Of a DNA stretch of 13,169 bases, positions 1-7,085 are shown piece after piece. Under the pieces are notes generated by a model that saw only the letters and a list, made by a program, of their open reading frames with translations, was not told where the DNA came from and did not search any database. The DNA is from Saccoglossus kowalevskii (Eukaryota; Hemichordata; Enteropneusta; Harrimaniidae): the NCBI RefSeq assembly GCF_000003605.2, contig NW_003155242.1, forward strand, positions 151,777-164,945, in the 5' to 3' direction. The position numbers and the translations under genes are program-made. How positions within the stretch are numbered: position 1 is the first letter of the stretch; every line of letters starts with the position of its first letter.

Positions 1-26
1 CCCCCCCCCCTCTGGATCCGCCACTG
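1..26. mobile_element. Terminal inverted repeat of a DNA transposon cut by the window edge
   Basis: The window opens with a C run followed by tctggatccgccactg. Read on the minus strand this is CAGTGGCGGATCCAG followed by a G run. That pattern resembles ends of animal cut-and-paste transposons and their MITEs, which often begin CAGTGGCG and carry a G tract. I infer that the element extends left, out of the window, and ends near base 26. The partner end and the target duplication are not visible, so superfamily assignment (hAT-like is a guess) is weak. The homopolymer length may be unreliable. Confidence 0.5.
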
Positions 27-489
27 AACATTCTATCCGGCAACAGCGGTCACGTGACCAATCACTGACGACAATCGGCACTCCCGACAGTATATTACGG
101 CCTTGGTTACTGTCCGGACAGAATACGAACACGGAAGTATATTCATTCGTGATTTCATATCCGTCAAATCCCCCATGCATGGCTTTGGTGTCACAGACTC
201 CTGCAAATAAGTAATACAAGTGATTTGTTGTGCTTCATGATAACAGGCATGCATGCAACATGAAAATCAGTGACGTACATCAGCGCATTTCCTTCTTGCA
301 ATAAACTTATTGGACAGTAAGCGTTGTAGGAGGATATATGTTGACCCCCGGCGTGGTTTAATGACATATTGACGGTTCAAAGATTTGGTATAGACTAGAT
401 GTGATGTTATTCTCGGTATTACAGTACCCAGGCGATGTCTCTGACTTGCATATGAGAAACATCACGCCATCGTCCATTGGCGTCAAGAG
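27..489. other. No confident gene; possible minus-strand exon fragment
   Basis: This stretch has no recognised gene. On the minus strand a good acceptor-like tract (ttacttatttgcag, AG at 202-201) is followed by a frame open to base 33, rich in Cys and Val, but it matches no family I know. A second minus-strand frame is open from 573 to 358. Both could be chance openings. The palindrome CACGTG occurs at 51-56. Nothing else stands out. Confidence 0.3.
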
Positions 490-733
490 TTGACAATATT
501 TGCACAATATCTGCAACGCGTTGTATACGTGACACCGAAAACAGATTGGCTGTGTTATTTTCCACTGCATCAAATACGTAACACACTGTCAATATACATT
601 TGTATTCGTATTCTGTCTACTACGATTCACAAACGCCCCCACACGCCCATTTCACCGATACGCTCACGTATTGTTTGCTGTAGATGCGTTCTATCTTTAC
701 AACCATTCACTGCGTGCGCTCGAGACGTTGCAG
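490..733 (+). other. Possible first exon (5' untranslated or coding) of the small-protein gene
   Basis: The interval ends at a consensus splice donor: gttgcag followed by GTGAGT at 734-739. Its frame is open from about 490 and continues in frame, through the proposed splices, into the 40-codon ORF that starts at 890. There is no ATG in this open frame, so I favour a 5' untranslated exon with an unknown start. A coding internal exon is the alternative. A C-rich stretch with CACGCCC at about 635-650 and AT-rich sequence before it could be promoter, but no convincing TATA box is seen. The 15-mer acgcgttgtatacgt at 516-530 is identical to part of the MITE interior at 7150 and 11763 (opposite strand). 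Confidence 0.35.
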
Positions 734-872
734 GTGAGTGTGATAGTAGAGCTCGTTTGTGTATTGCCATCGACATAAACTCCGAACAAACATTGATTTT
801 AATAATTCTCGTACATTTAAAATGTTATCATAAGATTTATAACAATAATTGCATGATTTATAATTATATCAG
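734..872 (+). other. Candidate intron 1 (139 bp)
   Basis: The donor is CAG|GTGAGT at 733/734 and the acceptor is ttatatcag at 864-872. The 139-bp length is reasonable for a short invertebrate intron. The polypyrimidine tract is weak and AT-rich, so the acceptor is less certain than the donor. Removing it keeps the upstream open frame in phase with the ATG at 890. Confidence 0.4.
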
Positions 873-889
873 CCGTATTAATACACAAT

Positions 890-1095
890 ATGTTCGCAAA
901 TAGTCTGTCTGATGTGCATATGGAAGGTAAGTCAGTACCGTCAAACAAATTAATGATTGGTGTATATATGTATGTGTACGAACTAATCAATATGTCACGG
1001 TGTTTTCAGCTATACAAGAGTGTTCCAACAGGATTGAAAACGCGGTGAAGCACGAAGTCAACATGAACAAGCTGTTAACATCAAGTCAGAAATAA
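890..1095 (+). CDS. Spliced 40-codon small ORF, join(890..926, 1010..1095)
   Basis: An ATG at 890 starts a frame that runs to a GTAAGT donor at 927. It resumes after a tgttttcag acceptor ending at 1009 and stops at TAA 1093-1095. The split codon is G|CT (Ala), so the frame is kept across an 83-bp phase-1 intron. The product is 40 residues, begins MFANSLSDVH and ends in Ser-Ser-Gln-Lys. It is polar, with a central stretch likely to be helical (Ile-Gln-Glu-Cys to Asn-Lys-Leu-Leu). It has no signal peptide or membrane segment. I recognise no family. Because a second ORF starts 55 bases after its stop, it may be a peptide of a dicistronic mRNA, a regulatory upstream ORF for the 102-codon protein, or simply untranslated sequence. 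An upstream open frame (from about 490) could also add N-terminal residues. Confidence 0.4.
927..1009 (+). other. Candidate intron 2 (83 bp), strong splice signals
   Basis: The donor gaag|GTAAGT matches the metazoan consensus fully. The acceptor is tgttttcag. A branch-point-like actaatca lies at 982-989, about 20 bases before the acceptor, which is the expected spacing. This is the best-supported splice event in the window and fixes the strand of the gene as +. Confidence 0.6.
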
Positions 1096-1150
1096 ATGGG
1101 ACTCGGGAATTGCTTTGATTCAATTCATTTTATCCTTCTGATAATCACCC

Positions 1151-1459
1151 ATGGCTCCTGTGAACATCACGACAATGCCGTACAATGCTTACACGGTGAA
1201 TGTGGGATCGTCGTCGACGCCGACACTCGGCATGTTGACAAACAACTACACAAATGATATATTATCTAACCTGACAGGTTTGAATGAAACTCGGATGAAT
1301 TCAACGGATATCAGCGTGAGTGATCGGGACATTTCACCGTCATATTCGTTCGCGCTCATCAAAGCCGTCGTACTTGTTGCAGTGATTGGGATCTTGTTGC
1401 TTCTCTCATGTCGAGTTGTTCTCAAATTCATCATCAAATCGTCGGTAAAACACAGATAA
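1151..1459 (+). CDS. Small single-pass membrane protein with N-glycosylated ectodomain, 102 aa
   Basis: The ATG at 1151 lies in a good initiation context (cacccATGG), with an in-frame TAA just upstream (1142-1144). Residues 1-66 are rich in Ser, Thr and Asn, with five N-x-S/T sequons (Asn 5, 32, 40, 45, 50) and no Cys. Residues 67-87 form one hydrophobic segment (Phe-Ala-Leu-Ile to Leu-Leu-Ser-Cys). The tail of about 15 residues carries Arg 88, Lys 92, 96 and 100, His 101 and Arg 102. There is no cleavable signal peptide, so the positive-inside rule predicts N-out, C-in (type III) topology at the plasma membrane or in the secretory pathway. The plan resembles small channel-modulating subunits such as KCNE, but I see no sequence match. 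It could also be the first exon of a larger receptor read through a missed donor, for example gtaaaa at 1444. It follows the 40-codon ORF on the same presumed transcript. Confidence 0.5.
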   Translation: MAPVNITTMPYNAYTVNVGSSSTPTLGMLTNNYTNDILSNLTGLNETRMNSTDISVSDRDISPSYSFALIKAVVLVAVIGILLLLSCRVVLKFIIKSSVKHR

Positions 1460-1946
1460 TGGAAAGTTAACACGGTTTTCAAAACTTTATTCTCTGTAGG
1501 AGTGAATTGTGCTCGTCTCGATCGAGCATCTAGCTCCGCGCAATTTCATGTTTCTAACCACGGTTACTCAAAATTTAACAATCGTGTTGTAACTGACTCG
1601 GACATTGCTCGTCACCATGGTCACACCTGCGCGGTTGTAAAAGATAGTTCGAATCGTCGCCATGGAGATGGATGTGCACCGACCTCTGTTATTTACGCTT
1701 CGCTGAATATGACGTTGGTCAGTGACGTTTTTTTAAGAATATCAGTTGTAAATACTATGACATTTCCGTGCATACATTATATATCAGGTGAAGTGAGGTG
1801 TGTGATATCCCGTGTATAATACTGTACTAATAGCCACTTTGATGTTTTTTGTGAGGATTGCCGACTATGTAACCACGATTCGAACGTTTCATTGTATGGT
1901 GTGTATATATATGTCATGAACCGAGAGTATGTGATTGCTGTAGCAG
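1460..1946 (+). other. Presumed 3' untranslated or intergenic sequence
   Basis: No convincing coding region is seen. A frame is open from 1502 to 1819 but starts with GTG and has no family resemblance. Two short ATG frames (1616 and 1661) stop within 20 codons. The base composition is richer in CpG than the sequence that follows, which fits a transcript tail or regulatory DNA next to the gene. A half CRE (tgacg) occurs at about 1721. Confidence 0.3.
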
Positions 1947-2084
1947 TGACGTCATCTGCTACGCTCATGTCAGACAAATAATTTGAATATGGTGACATCA
2001 TCTTTTACGTTCCTGCCGGATGTATAATTTCAATCCGATGACGTCATCTTGCACGCGTACGTCTGACAAATAATTGAGTTAAAA
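1947..2084. repeat. 46-bp tandem repeat, three copies, each headed by a CRE-type site
   Basis: Copies start at 1947, 1993 and 2039, exactly 46 bases apart. Copies 1 and 3 begin TGACGTCATCT; copy 2 begins TGACATCATCT. Each then has a short variable stretch, and copies 1 and 3 share a tail of ctgacaaataatt or cagacaaataatt, which is diverged in copy 2. TGACGTCA is the palindromic CREB/ATF binding site. The conserved part of the repeat is the CRE-containing head, whereas the middle has drifted. This may be a small minisatellite or a cluster of regulatory sites made by local duplication. Confidence 0.75.
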
Positions 2085-2206
2085 TCCACCGCTTCGTTGA
2101 CAATAACAAAACAGTCAAGGCCACACCATTACAGGTTACCAAACATCACACAAGATTCACGCAATGACTGATAATTGAATTAGATATTGAATTAAATTAG
2201 ATAAAT

Positions 2207-2212
2207 AATAAA
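2207..2212 (+). terminator. Candidate poly(A) signal AATAAA
   Basis: AATAAA lies about 750 bases after the stop of the 102-codon ORF, in AT-rich sequence (taataaattcgg). It is the first canonical hexamer after the gene apart from cacaaataatt-type near matches. AT-rich DNA produces such hexamers by chance, so the link to the gene is weak. Confidence 0.25.
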
Positions 2213-3231
2213 TTCGGTTTTCTGATAAGAACTACATGAATCACATCAATGTGGCTATCGGCAATTAAAGCATTCGGTAATTATATTGAAGTTAAGGCGT
2301 GTCTGGTATGGTTTATACAATCACTATCTTCCGGAGTTCATAAATTACGTGTTACCTTATCATTTTCTAGATATTCACACCTATGCGATAATTGATGCAT
2401 CACAGGCACCGCGTTTCACTCCCCGAGTAAAGATATCAATCACATGACAAACAACAGAGAAATGATTGAGTTGTCTACAAGACTACGTAATATTATCGCC
2501 ATGGGAATAATTAACTTACAGTGAGCCTGAGGGCACGTGTACCGTTATTGTTATTACTTTTGACATTTAGAATATTTCACATTGTAAAATAACCGTGGCG
2601 GGTGCGGAGTACGCCGTTCCAAACCAATTTCGGGAAATCTGTCGATGTTCGGAAAAAATATTTTTCATTTTGGCTGATATTAATTAAATCTCATTGGTAC
2701 ATGCAAGTATGTAGGATTTATCTCACTGTAAAAAAAAACGTTTGCAGCAATCTGCAACTCGTTGCTGAATTGAATGTTATACTTTTGCTAAATTTTCAGC
2801 TAATGTTTCCCCCCAAATGCCTATGTCGATTAAAAAGACTTTTTCTGAATATCAACAGACTTAACGAATTTTCGTTGGTTTAATCACAGTAAAAAGTAAA
2901 TGTAAATTATGTTGGTAGATGAAGTAATGGTTCCAAGGTTAAATTAACGTTGTGACATTCAAAAAAAGGTCGGTTCTTGAAACAATCATAAAAAATGTTT
3001 CACAACGAGCATAAATTAGAAATGAGATACTCTGATTGTTGAGAATGACATCGAACACACCCAATCACGTGATAACAGACGTATATTTCACTAATATTGA
3101 TGGAGAACTCGCCATGGAAATATGTTACTATGAAACACAGTCCATACAAGTTTATTTAGCAGAAATATTTTTATGAACATGACGACATTGAAAAAAATAT
3201 ATCGGAAATGATACCGGTTAAAAATTATTAA
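2213..3231. other. AT-rich sequence without recognised genes
   Basis: There are many short T and A runs and no open frame with convincing composition. A frame open from 2602 to 2883 is Phe, Leu and Lys rich, as expected from AT-rich noncoding DNA. A GC-richer island lies at 2595-2630 (gtggcgggtgcggagtac). Stretches near 2643-2668 and 3170-3200 look weakly inverted relative to each other (tgtcg, atgttc, aaaatattt), which might mark a decayed repeat, but the match is poor. Confidence 0.3.
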
Positions 3232-3637
3232 CTGTCGTCGTTTTTTTCCACCAGTGTTATTGTTTCCAGTTTAAAATTGGCTAATCTGGGAATAATGTTT
3301 GAATGTTGGGAGTGGGGGAATCGTACACTGTCTAGTTTGTCCCCGTTCGGGACGAAGCAAAAAACAGGTCGTCTGGAGCTATTTCTCGGAAATACAGCGG
3401 CCAACTACTTATACAAAGCCAATACATTTTGTCATCCATTTACATGTCAATTCTTTTTTTTTAATCGAACAAAATACTGTATGACCGCCTTAATGTATAT
3501 GCCTGAACCTAAATATTTGAATGTGTCCCCCGCAACCAGGTATGATATGGTGACACTACATATTGGGTCGCTGGCCGGCCACGTTAGTTTACTAGACTAA
3601 GTATTCAAGTTGTCTCAATTGCAGCCATTTTCTTTAC
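3232..3637 (+). other. Long open frame of doubtful coding status
   Basis: One + strand frame is open from 3232 to a stop at 3598-3600. An acceptor-like ttgtttccag ends at 3269 and a donor-like ccag|gtatga lies at 3539/3540. The protein would be Cys and aromatic rich, with a Phe run coded by a T9 tract. It has no recognised domain. Splicing from this donor to the acceptor before 4078 would break the frame. I lean towards noncoding. The GC-rich motif gtcgctggccggc at 3570-3582 resembles gtcgctagccggc near 8139. Confidence 0.2.
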
Positions 3638-3848
3638 TACTGTAAATCACGTATTTTCAGCTAGCATGTCATTTTAGCTAATTTAGCTAACCTGTAATTT
3701 CGCTAATTCAAGATGTCGCTAATTTAGAATAAAGTATATTTTCACAACGAGTTTATTGGCATTTTAGCTAAATTAAGATTTTGATAATTCGTGTATTGGG
3801 TCAAATTCGCTAAAATGGCATGTAGCTATTTCAATGTGTTTTACAGTA
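3638..3848. mobile_element. Tc1/mariner-type MITE, about 211 bp including TA on both sides
   Basis: The left end is TA|CTGTAAATCACGT and the right end, reverse complemented, is TA|CTGTAAAACACAT. The inverted repeats continue inwards through agcta, catg and cattttagc for about 45-50 bases, with scattered mismatches. The ends are flanked by TA, the target duplication typical of Tc1/mariner elements. The interior is AT-rich, with repeated tttagctaa and tcgctaa motifs and no ORF. The element is therefore non-autonomous and depended on a transposase encoded elsewhere. Its divergence suggests an old copy. Confidence 0.7.
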
Positions 3849-4072
3849 TATAGAGTCCGTTTCTTTTGCTTTCAGTGGCCAATTATATTGAAACGAACCA
3901 CACAGACGTTATTTCATAAGATGCACGTACACTTAATTGTGTTTTGTGGTCTCAATAAATATTTGTGACTTGGATGGCCAATTTTGTAATAATTAAAATG
4001 ATAAAATTCAATACTCGAATGTGTCAGGATTGACCTATGCTCTAGTACATTATATATCACACTTTGTGGGAT
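3849..4072. other. AT-rich sequence with no feature seen
   Basis: Nothing identifiable lies between the MITE and the possible exon at 4078. An AATAAA occurs at 3955-3960 (ctcaataaatatttg). It could be a poly(A) signal for something on the + strand, but no upstream coding region supports that. Confidence 0.3.
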
Positions 4073-4077
4073 TACAG

Positions 4078-4290
4078 TACATAATGGCTTACACAGATCA
4101 AAGTGTCTATGTGCTGGATCTCCTTGATAATGAATATCATTTCGGTCGAGTGTGTCTGTTTCACTTCGATCTTAGGAACATATTCATACCACGGCATTTC
4201 AAATATGATGCATCAAAAGGAATATATAGTTTGACTGATCCAAAGACATATTTTTTACTACGTACTATGAGTGATCGCCGTATAGACTAA
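4078..4290 (+). CDS. Possible terminal exon or small ORF of unknown function
   Basis: An acceptor-like tgggattacag ends at 4077. The frame is open from before this point, has its first good ATG at 4084 and stops at TAA 4288-4290, giving 69 residues from the ATG. An AATAAA follows at 4383-4388, about 95 bases downstream, as expected for a last exon. The protein is rich in Tyr, Asp, Phe and Arg, has no membrane segment or repeat, and I recognise no family. It starts MAYTDQSVYV and ends Arg-Arg-Ile-Asp. Its amino-acid mix looks more protein-like than the other open frames nearby, but no upstream exon with a matching phase was found. A lone single-exon ORF or chance opening is possible. Confidence 0.3.
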   Translation, partial: YIMAYTDQSVYVLDLLDNEYHFGRVCLFHFDLRNIFIPRHFKYDASKGIYSLTDPKTYFLLRTMSDRRID

Positions 4291-4382
4291 TTCACACGTA
4301 AATACCCAAAGTGTTGAAGATTTTCTGATTTTGACTTTCTTTCGTTTTTATATCGAACAGTAGAATGTTTTACCAAGTATTT

Positions 4383-4388
4383 AATAAA
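4383..4388 (+). terminator. Candidate poly(A) signal AATAAA
   Basis: The hexamer lies in ttaataaatttattg, about 95 bases after the stop at 4290. Spacing fits a 3' untranslated region for the possible exon ending at 4290. AT-rich context lowers its weight. Confidence 0.25.
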
Positions 4389-4581
4389 TTTATTGTTTCA
4401 TACATGACTTGTTAAACACACTGCATGTACATAGTTTGTAATTCCATTCAGCTTCATCTATCGATCATAATCAAAACAAATAAAATGCAAAAAATATAGA
4501 GAATATAGCGAATTTATCATTTTTTTCTGTAATACAAAATTGAAATTAAATATTCTGAATTCTATCAATTAAATATAAATA

Positions 4582-4911
4582 TTATATCAGAACTGTTCTT
4601 ATATAGCGCGGGTAGAAATGTTGTGCATATGTTATGTTTCTGTTCTGCCATAACTGTGTTCTTTCTAATTGTTGACATGCGCTACATTTTCCGTTCAGAA
4701 CTATGTAGTTTTCGGTATTTACCGAATTCTGTGCACATCTTTTTGTCACACGCAACGTAATACTACCGTAATTGGTATAGTACGGGTGTGATGGTTCAAA
4801 TACCAAAATGGCAACAGTAACAGAAAGACTTCCCTGGCGGCGATGATAAAATACGAACACGGAGGCAGCAGATGAGGTTTCAACTGGTACTGGTATTATT
4901 ATACTCTGCAA
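4582..4911 (-). other. Minus-strand open frame downstream of the heat-shock-type promoter
   Basis: This frame has 109 codons and no ATG start; its first in-frame start-like codon is TTG. It follows an acceptor-like gatgtttgcag whose AG ends near 4906, and it ends at TAA. Residues include a CSAC motif and a basic stretch, but no family is recognised. The first ATG in a transcript starting near 5000-5015 would be at about 4915 and opens only 11 codons in another frame. So this is either a downstream exon that takes its start codon from elsewhere, or part of a noncoding transcript. Coding status is unproven. Confidence 0.25.
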
Positions 4912-5019
4912 ACATCAAGTACAATAACGCGGTAAAACTCCACTACTCCAATAACTATAGATACTTAAACTCCAATATAATTCAACGAGATCTCCGATCT
5001 GATCTCAGTGCTGAACAAC

Positions 5020-5270
5020 TCCTCTATATATACCCGCACTGTCTATAAATAGACCATTCATTACATCAGCATACATAATGAGTCTGGAACTTACTACAAA
5101 TTTCTAGAATGTTCCATTACCTTCCATTGCCTCCTACAGTGTTCTATTACCTATTCAACCAGTTTCTTAAAAAGATATAAAATATTCCACCCAGACACAG
5201 TACGGTTCTAGAACATTCTCAGTGACACGGAAGTGGTACATAAGTCGTATGCGACACTGTTCTAGACCCT
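5020..5270 (-). promoter_or_regulatory. Heat-shock-element cluster with TATA boxes: probable stress-responsive promoter
   Basis: Two three-unit heat-shock elements fit the nTTCnnGAAnnTTCn rule without mismatch: TTCtaGAAtgTTC at 5102-5114 and TTCtaGAAcaTTC at 5206-5218. A partial one, TTCtaGA, lies at 5260-5266. On the minus strand TATATATAG (5032-5024) and TATTTATAG (5051-5043) follow the proximal element by about 50-70 bases. Initiator-like tcagca lies near 5014. This is the known layout of heat-shock gene promoters bound by HSF. The elements are symmetric, so they could also act on the + strand, where TATAAATG occurs at 5283-5290 but only AT-rich noncoding sequence follows. No heat-shock protein is encoded next to it in the window. 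Confidence 0.55.
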
Positions 5271-5290
5271 ATTTCACGCACGTATAAATG

Positions 5291-5751
5291 ACACAGTCCC
5301 AATGTTTCCTTTTAGTATAATGACTTTATTATATCTTTATAATTACACATTTTTCTATCAATAAATAACAACAAGAATAAAGTACAAATGATAACAACAA
5401 TCTTTTTCATTTCTTACTGCATTGTTTATAAATTCTCCTACAGATTTGAAAATATTTGCATCTAATCTTTGCAATAAATGAATGATTTTTTGGCGATACA
5501 AATATGTTTTTAACATTTACATCGCGACAGTTTTCACATTATGTTGTCGTGTAAATTATTATCCCTACACTAGTGACAATTGCTGGTTTGCTTGTGCTTG
5601 TAAAGAAATGAAAGGGACCCTCTAGGTTAGGTTGTCTGTCTGGCGTCGGCATCGCCGCCGTCATCGGTAACAATTCATTGTGTCTAACTAGAGTAATCGT
5701 TCTCAAACTTATGTGTATCGTCAATTAGCGCATTATATTGTTGGAGCTTAA
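5291..5751. other. AT-rich noncoding sequence
   Basis: There is no gene in this stretch. Several AATAAA-like hexamers (for example caataaataac near 5360) and long T/A tracts give it the look of an untranslated or intergenic region. A minus-strand frame open between 5724 and 5539 is short and has no recognised features. Confidence 0.3.
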
Positions 5752-5914
5752 TTAAAGCGGGGAGTCGTCACCTGCGCATGCGTCAGATGGCCATAGCGTG
5801 TAATTGTTACAAACAAGCGTCTACCCATGAGCCTTTGCGTTTTTAGCGTGTGTTGTTATTGTCGCTTGGGACTCAATTCCCGCGCGTACGCAGGTGACGA
5901 CCCTCCCGCTTTAA
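5752..5914. mobile_element. TTAA-flanked MITE, 163 bp, family member A
   Basis: The left end reads TTAA|AGCGGGGAGTCGTCACC and the right end, reverse complemented, TTAA|AGCGGGAGGGTCGTCACC. The inverted repeats run about 27-30 bases (continuing ctgcg) with few differences. Both ends carry TTAA, the target duplication used by piggyBac-type elements. The interior is short and has no ORF, so the element is non-autonomous. The terminal motif (AGCG then GTCGTC) is shared with the elements at 7150 and 11763, and the interior has weak similarity to them, so I treat this as a distant member of the same family. The superfamily call rests only on TTAA. Confidence 0.75.
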
Positions 5915-6112
5915 CATACATATTTCGAGTGAGTGAAATATGCCTCTTCAAAATCTGCATTGATTAGACTTGAATGATAGTTAATATACTTCTCCTTGAA
6001 ACCAATTATAATACAATTGTTCTTCACAATGGAACATGTGTTATACTGTAACTCTGCCACATAGAATGCGTGTCAGTGTGTTCAAATTAAGTCATATTTT
6101 AGTGATTCCGTA

Positions 6113-6251
6113 TACTGTATTTGCTCTATTAGTAAACACCATAGATGAATTACAGATATTTATATAGTCAAAGTAATTAATATTTTCATGCTTCAGTATA
6201 AAGCGAATGTAATTTGTGGCTTAGGGTGTTCCTAATTAAGCAAATACGGTG
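6113..6251. mobile_element. MITE with TGTATTTGCT inverted repeats, about 139 bp
   Basis: The left end is TA|CTGTATTTGCTCTATTAG followed by taaacacc. The right end, reverse complemented, is CA|CCGTATTTGCTTAATTAG followed by gaacacc. About 22 of 27 positions agree. The left flank is TA; the right flank is TG, which a single change from TA would explain, so a Tc1/mariner-type target is likely. The interior is AT-rich without an ORF. It differs in sequence from the MITE at 3638 although both start with C[TC]GTA. Confidence 0.65.
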
Positions 6252-6808
6252 CATCAAATATAATTTTAGGTTTATGTACACTTCTATTGGAGATGTAGTT
6301 CTAAAATAAAAAATACGGCATTGCTATTTCATGTTCATCTGATTGTCTGTTGAAATGGGATGCAAACATTGGCAAAACTTGACAAAGATCTGCTATGAGA
6401 CAACATCTATTTTAATTCACAGATATCTCCTGACACAAATCTGAACTACCTACTGTATACAGGCACGGCTCAGACAGATTTTCTATGATTTTCCAAACTC
6501 CTTCATTCCCCCTTGTTTTTAAATGGGGAAACCCTTTATATACTTTATACACGCCACAGTACAACATTTTCTGATTGTACATGCGGCTTGCTAGAGGCAT
6601 TATTGAAGATGTAATCTACTTTCTACTCAATGTCCTTGGATAGTAATGGATGAGATCAGACGGAAAGCTGACACTCGTGTCTCTTTTGACCTCTGTCACT
6701 GTTATGATTTTGGGCGATTCTCACCATTACGTAGTGAACAGACCATGGTTTATGAAATACCCTTGATATATTCAGCCGTCAGTAAACGAGTGAACGGCAG
6801 TGTTGATA
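6252..6808. other. No confident gene; minus-strand 62-codon ORF noted
   Basis: A minus-strand ATG at 6600 opens 62 codons ending at 6412. The product has a plausible mixed composition (Lys, Gly, Tyr, Asn) but no known motif, and no splice or promoter signal supports it. The rest is AT-rich. The CACGTG-bearing repeat begins downstream of this stretch, after about 6809. Confidence 0.25.
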
Positions 6809-7085
6809 TGATTTGATGATTATACTTCTACATATAGTATGATTATAATTATGGGTGTTGTATATATTGATTCCACGTGGCGTGGTTGATGATTTCATGT
6901 GTGGTTCGTTATTAGATTATGATTTCATTTGGCAAAATCCACGTGGTGTGTGATTCAGTGATTATAGTTTCACGTAGCATATGATTCAATGACTATAACA
7001 CTACGTGGTGTATGATCCAATGTTCACACATCCATGTAGTGTATGATTCAAAGATTATAATTCCACGTGGGTTGTGATTCAATGA
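6809..7085. repeat. Diverged array 1 of the 31-bp minisatellite
   Basis: About eight to nine decayed monomers are readable. Clear 31-base steps occur at 6920, 6951, 6982, 7013, 7044 and 7075, each opening with tgatt(c/t)a. Several monomers contain the palindrome CCACGTGG where the younger array has CCATGTAG. The monomers differ strongly from one another, so this array is older or no longer homogenised. It ends in a tail unit at 7086 that recurs after array 2. Confidence 0.8.

Noticed and set aside
120-140. Match of acgaacacgga with the sequence near 4850, suggesting related minus-strand exons
   Set aside because: The shared run is about 14 bases with no extension on either side. A match of that length is expected by chance in a window of this size.
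33-573. Two minus-strand open frames of about 70 codons
   Set aside because: They are Cys rich but match no family, and the opposite strand carries the better supported exon. One acceptor-like site alone is not enough.
1502-2001. Open frames on both strands after the membrane-protein ORF
   Set aside because: They lack a proper ATG or recognised domain, and the minus-strand one overlaps the 46-bp tandem repeat.
2602-2883. 93-codon + strand frame
   Set aside because: It is rich in Phe, Leu, Lys and Asn, as AT-rich noncoding DNA gives, and has no ATG start, splice or family support.
2640-3200. Possible large inverted repeat (tgtcg, atgttc, aaaatattt on both arms)
   Set aside because: The match needs several gaps and mismatches and is dominated by A/T runs. 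It is too weak to call.
3232-4290. Joining the 3232-3540 frame to the 4078-4290 frame as two exons around the MITE
   Set aside because: Splicing the donor at 3540 to the acceptor at 4077 gives an immediate stop because the phases do not fit.
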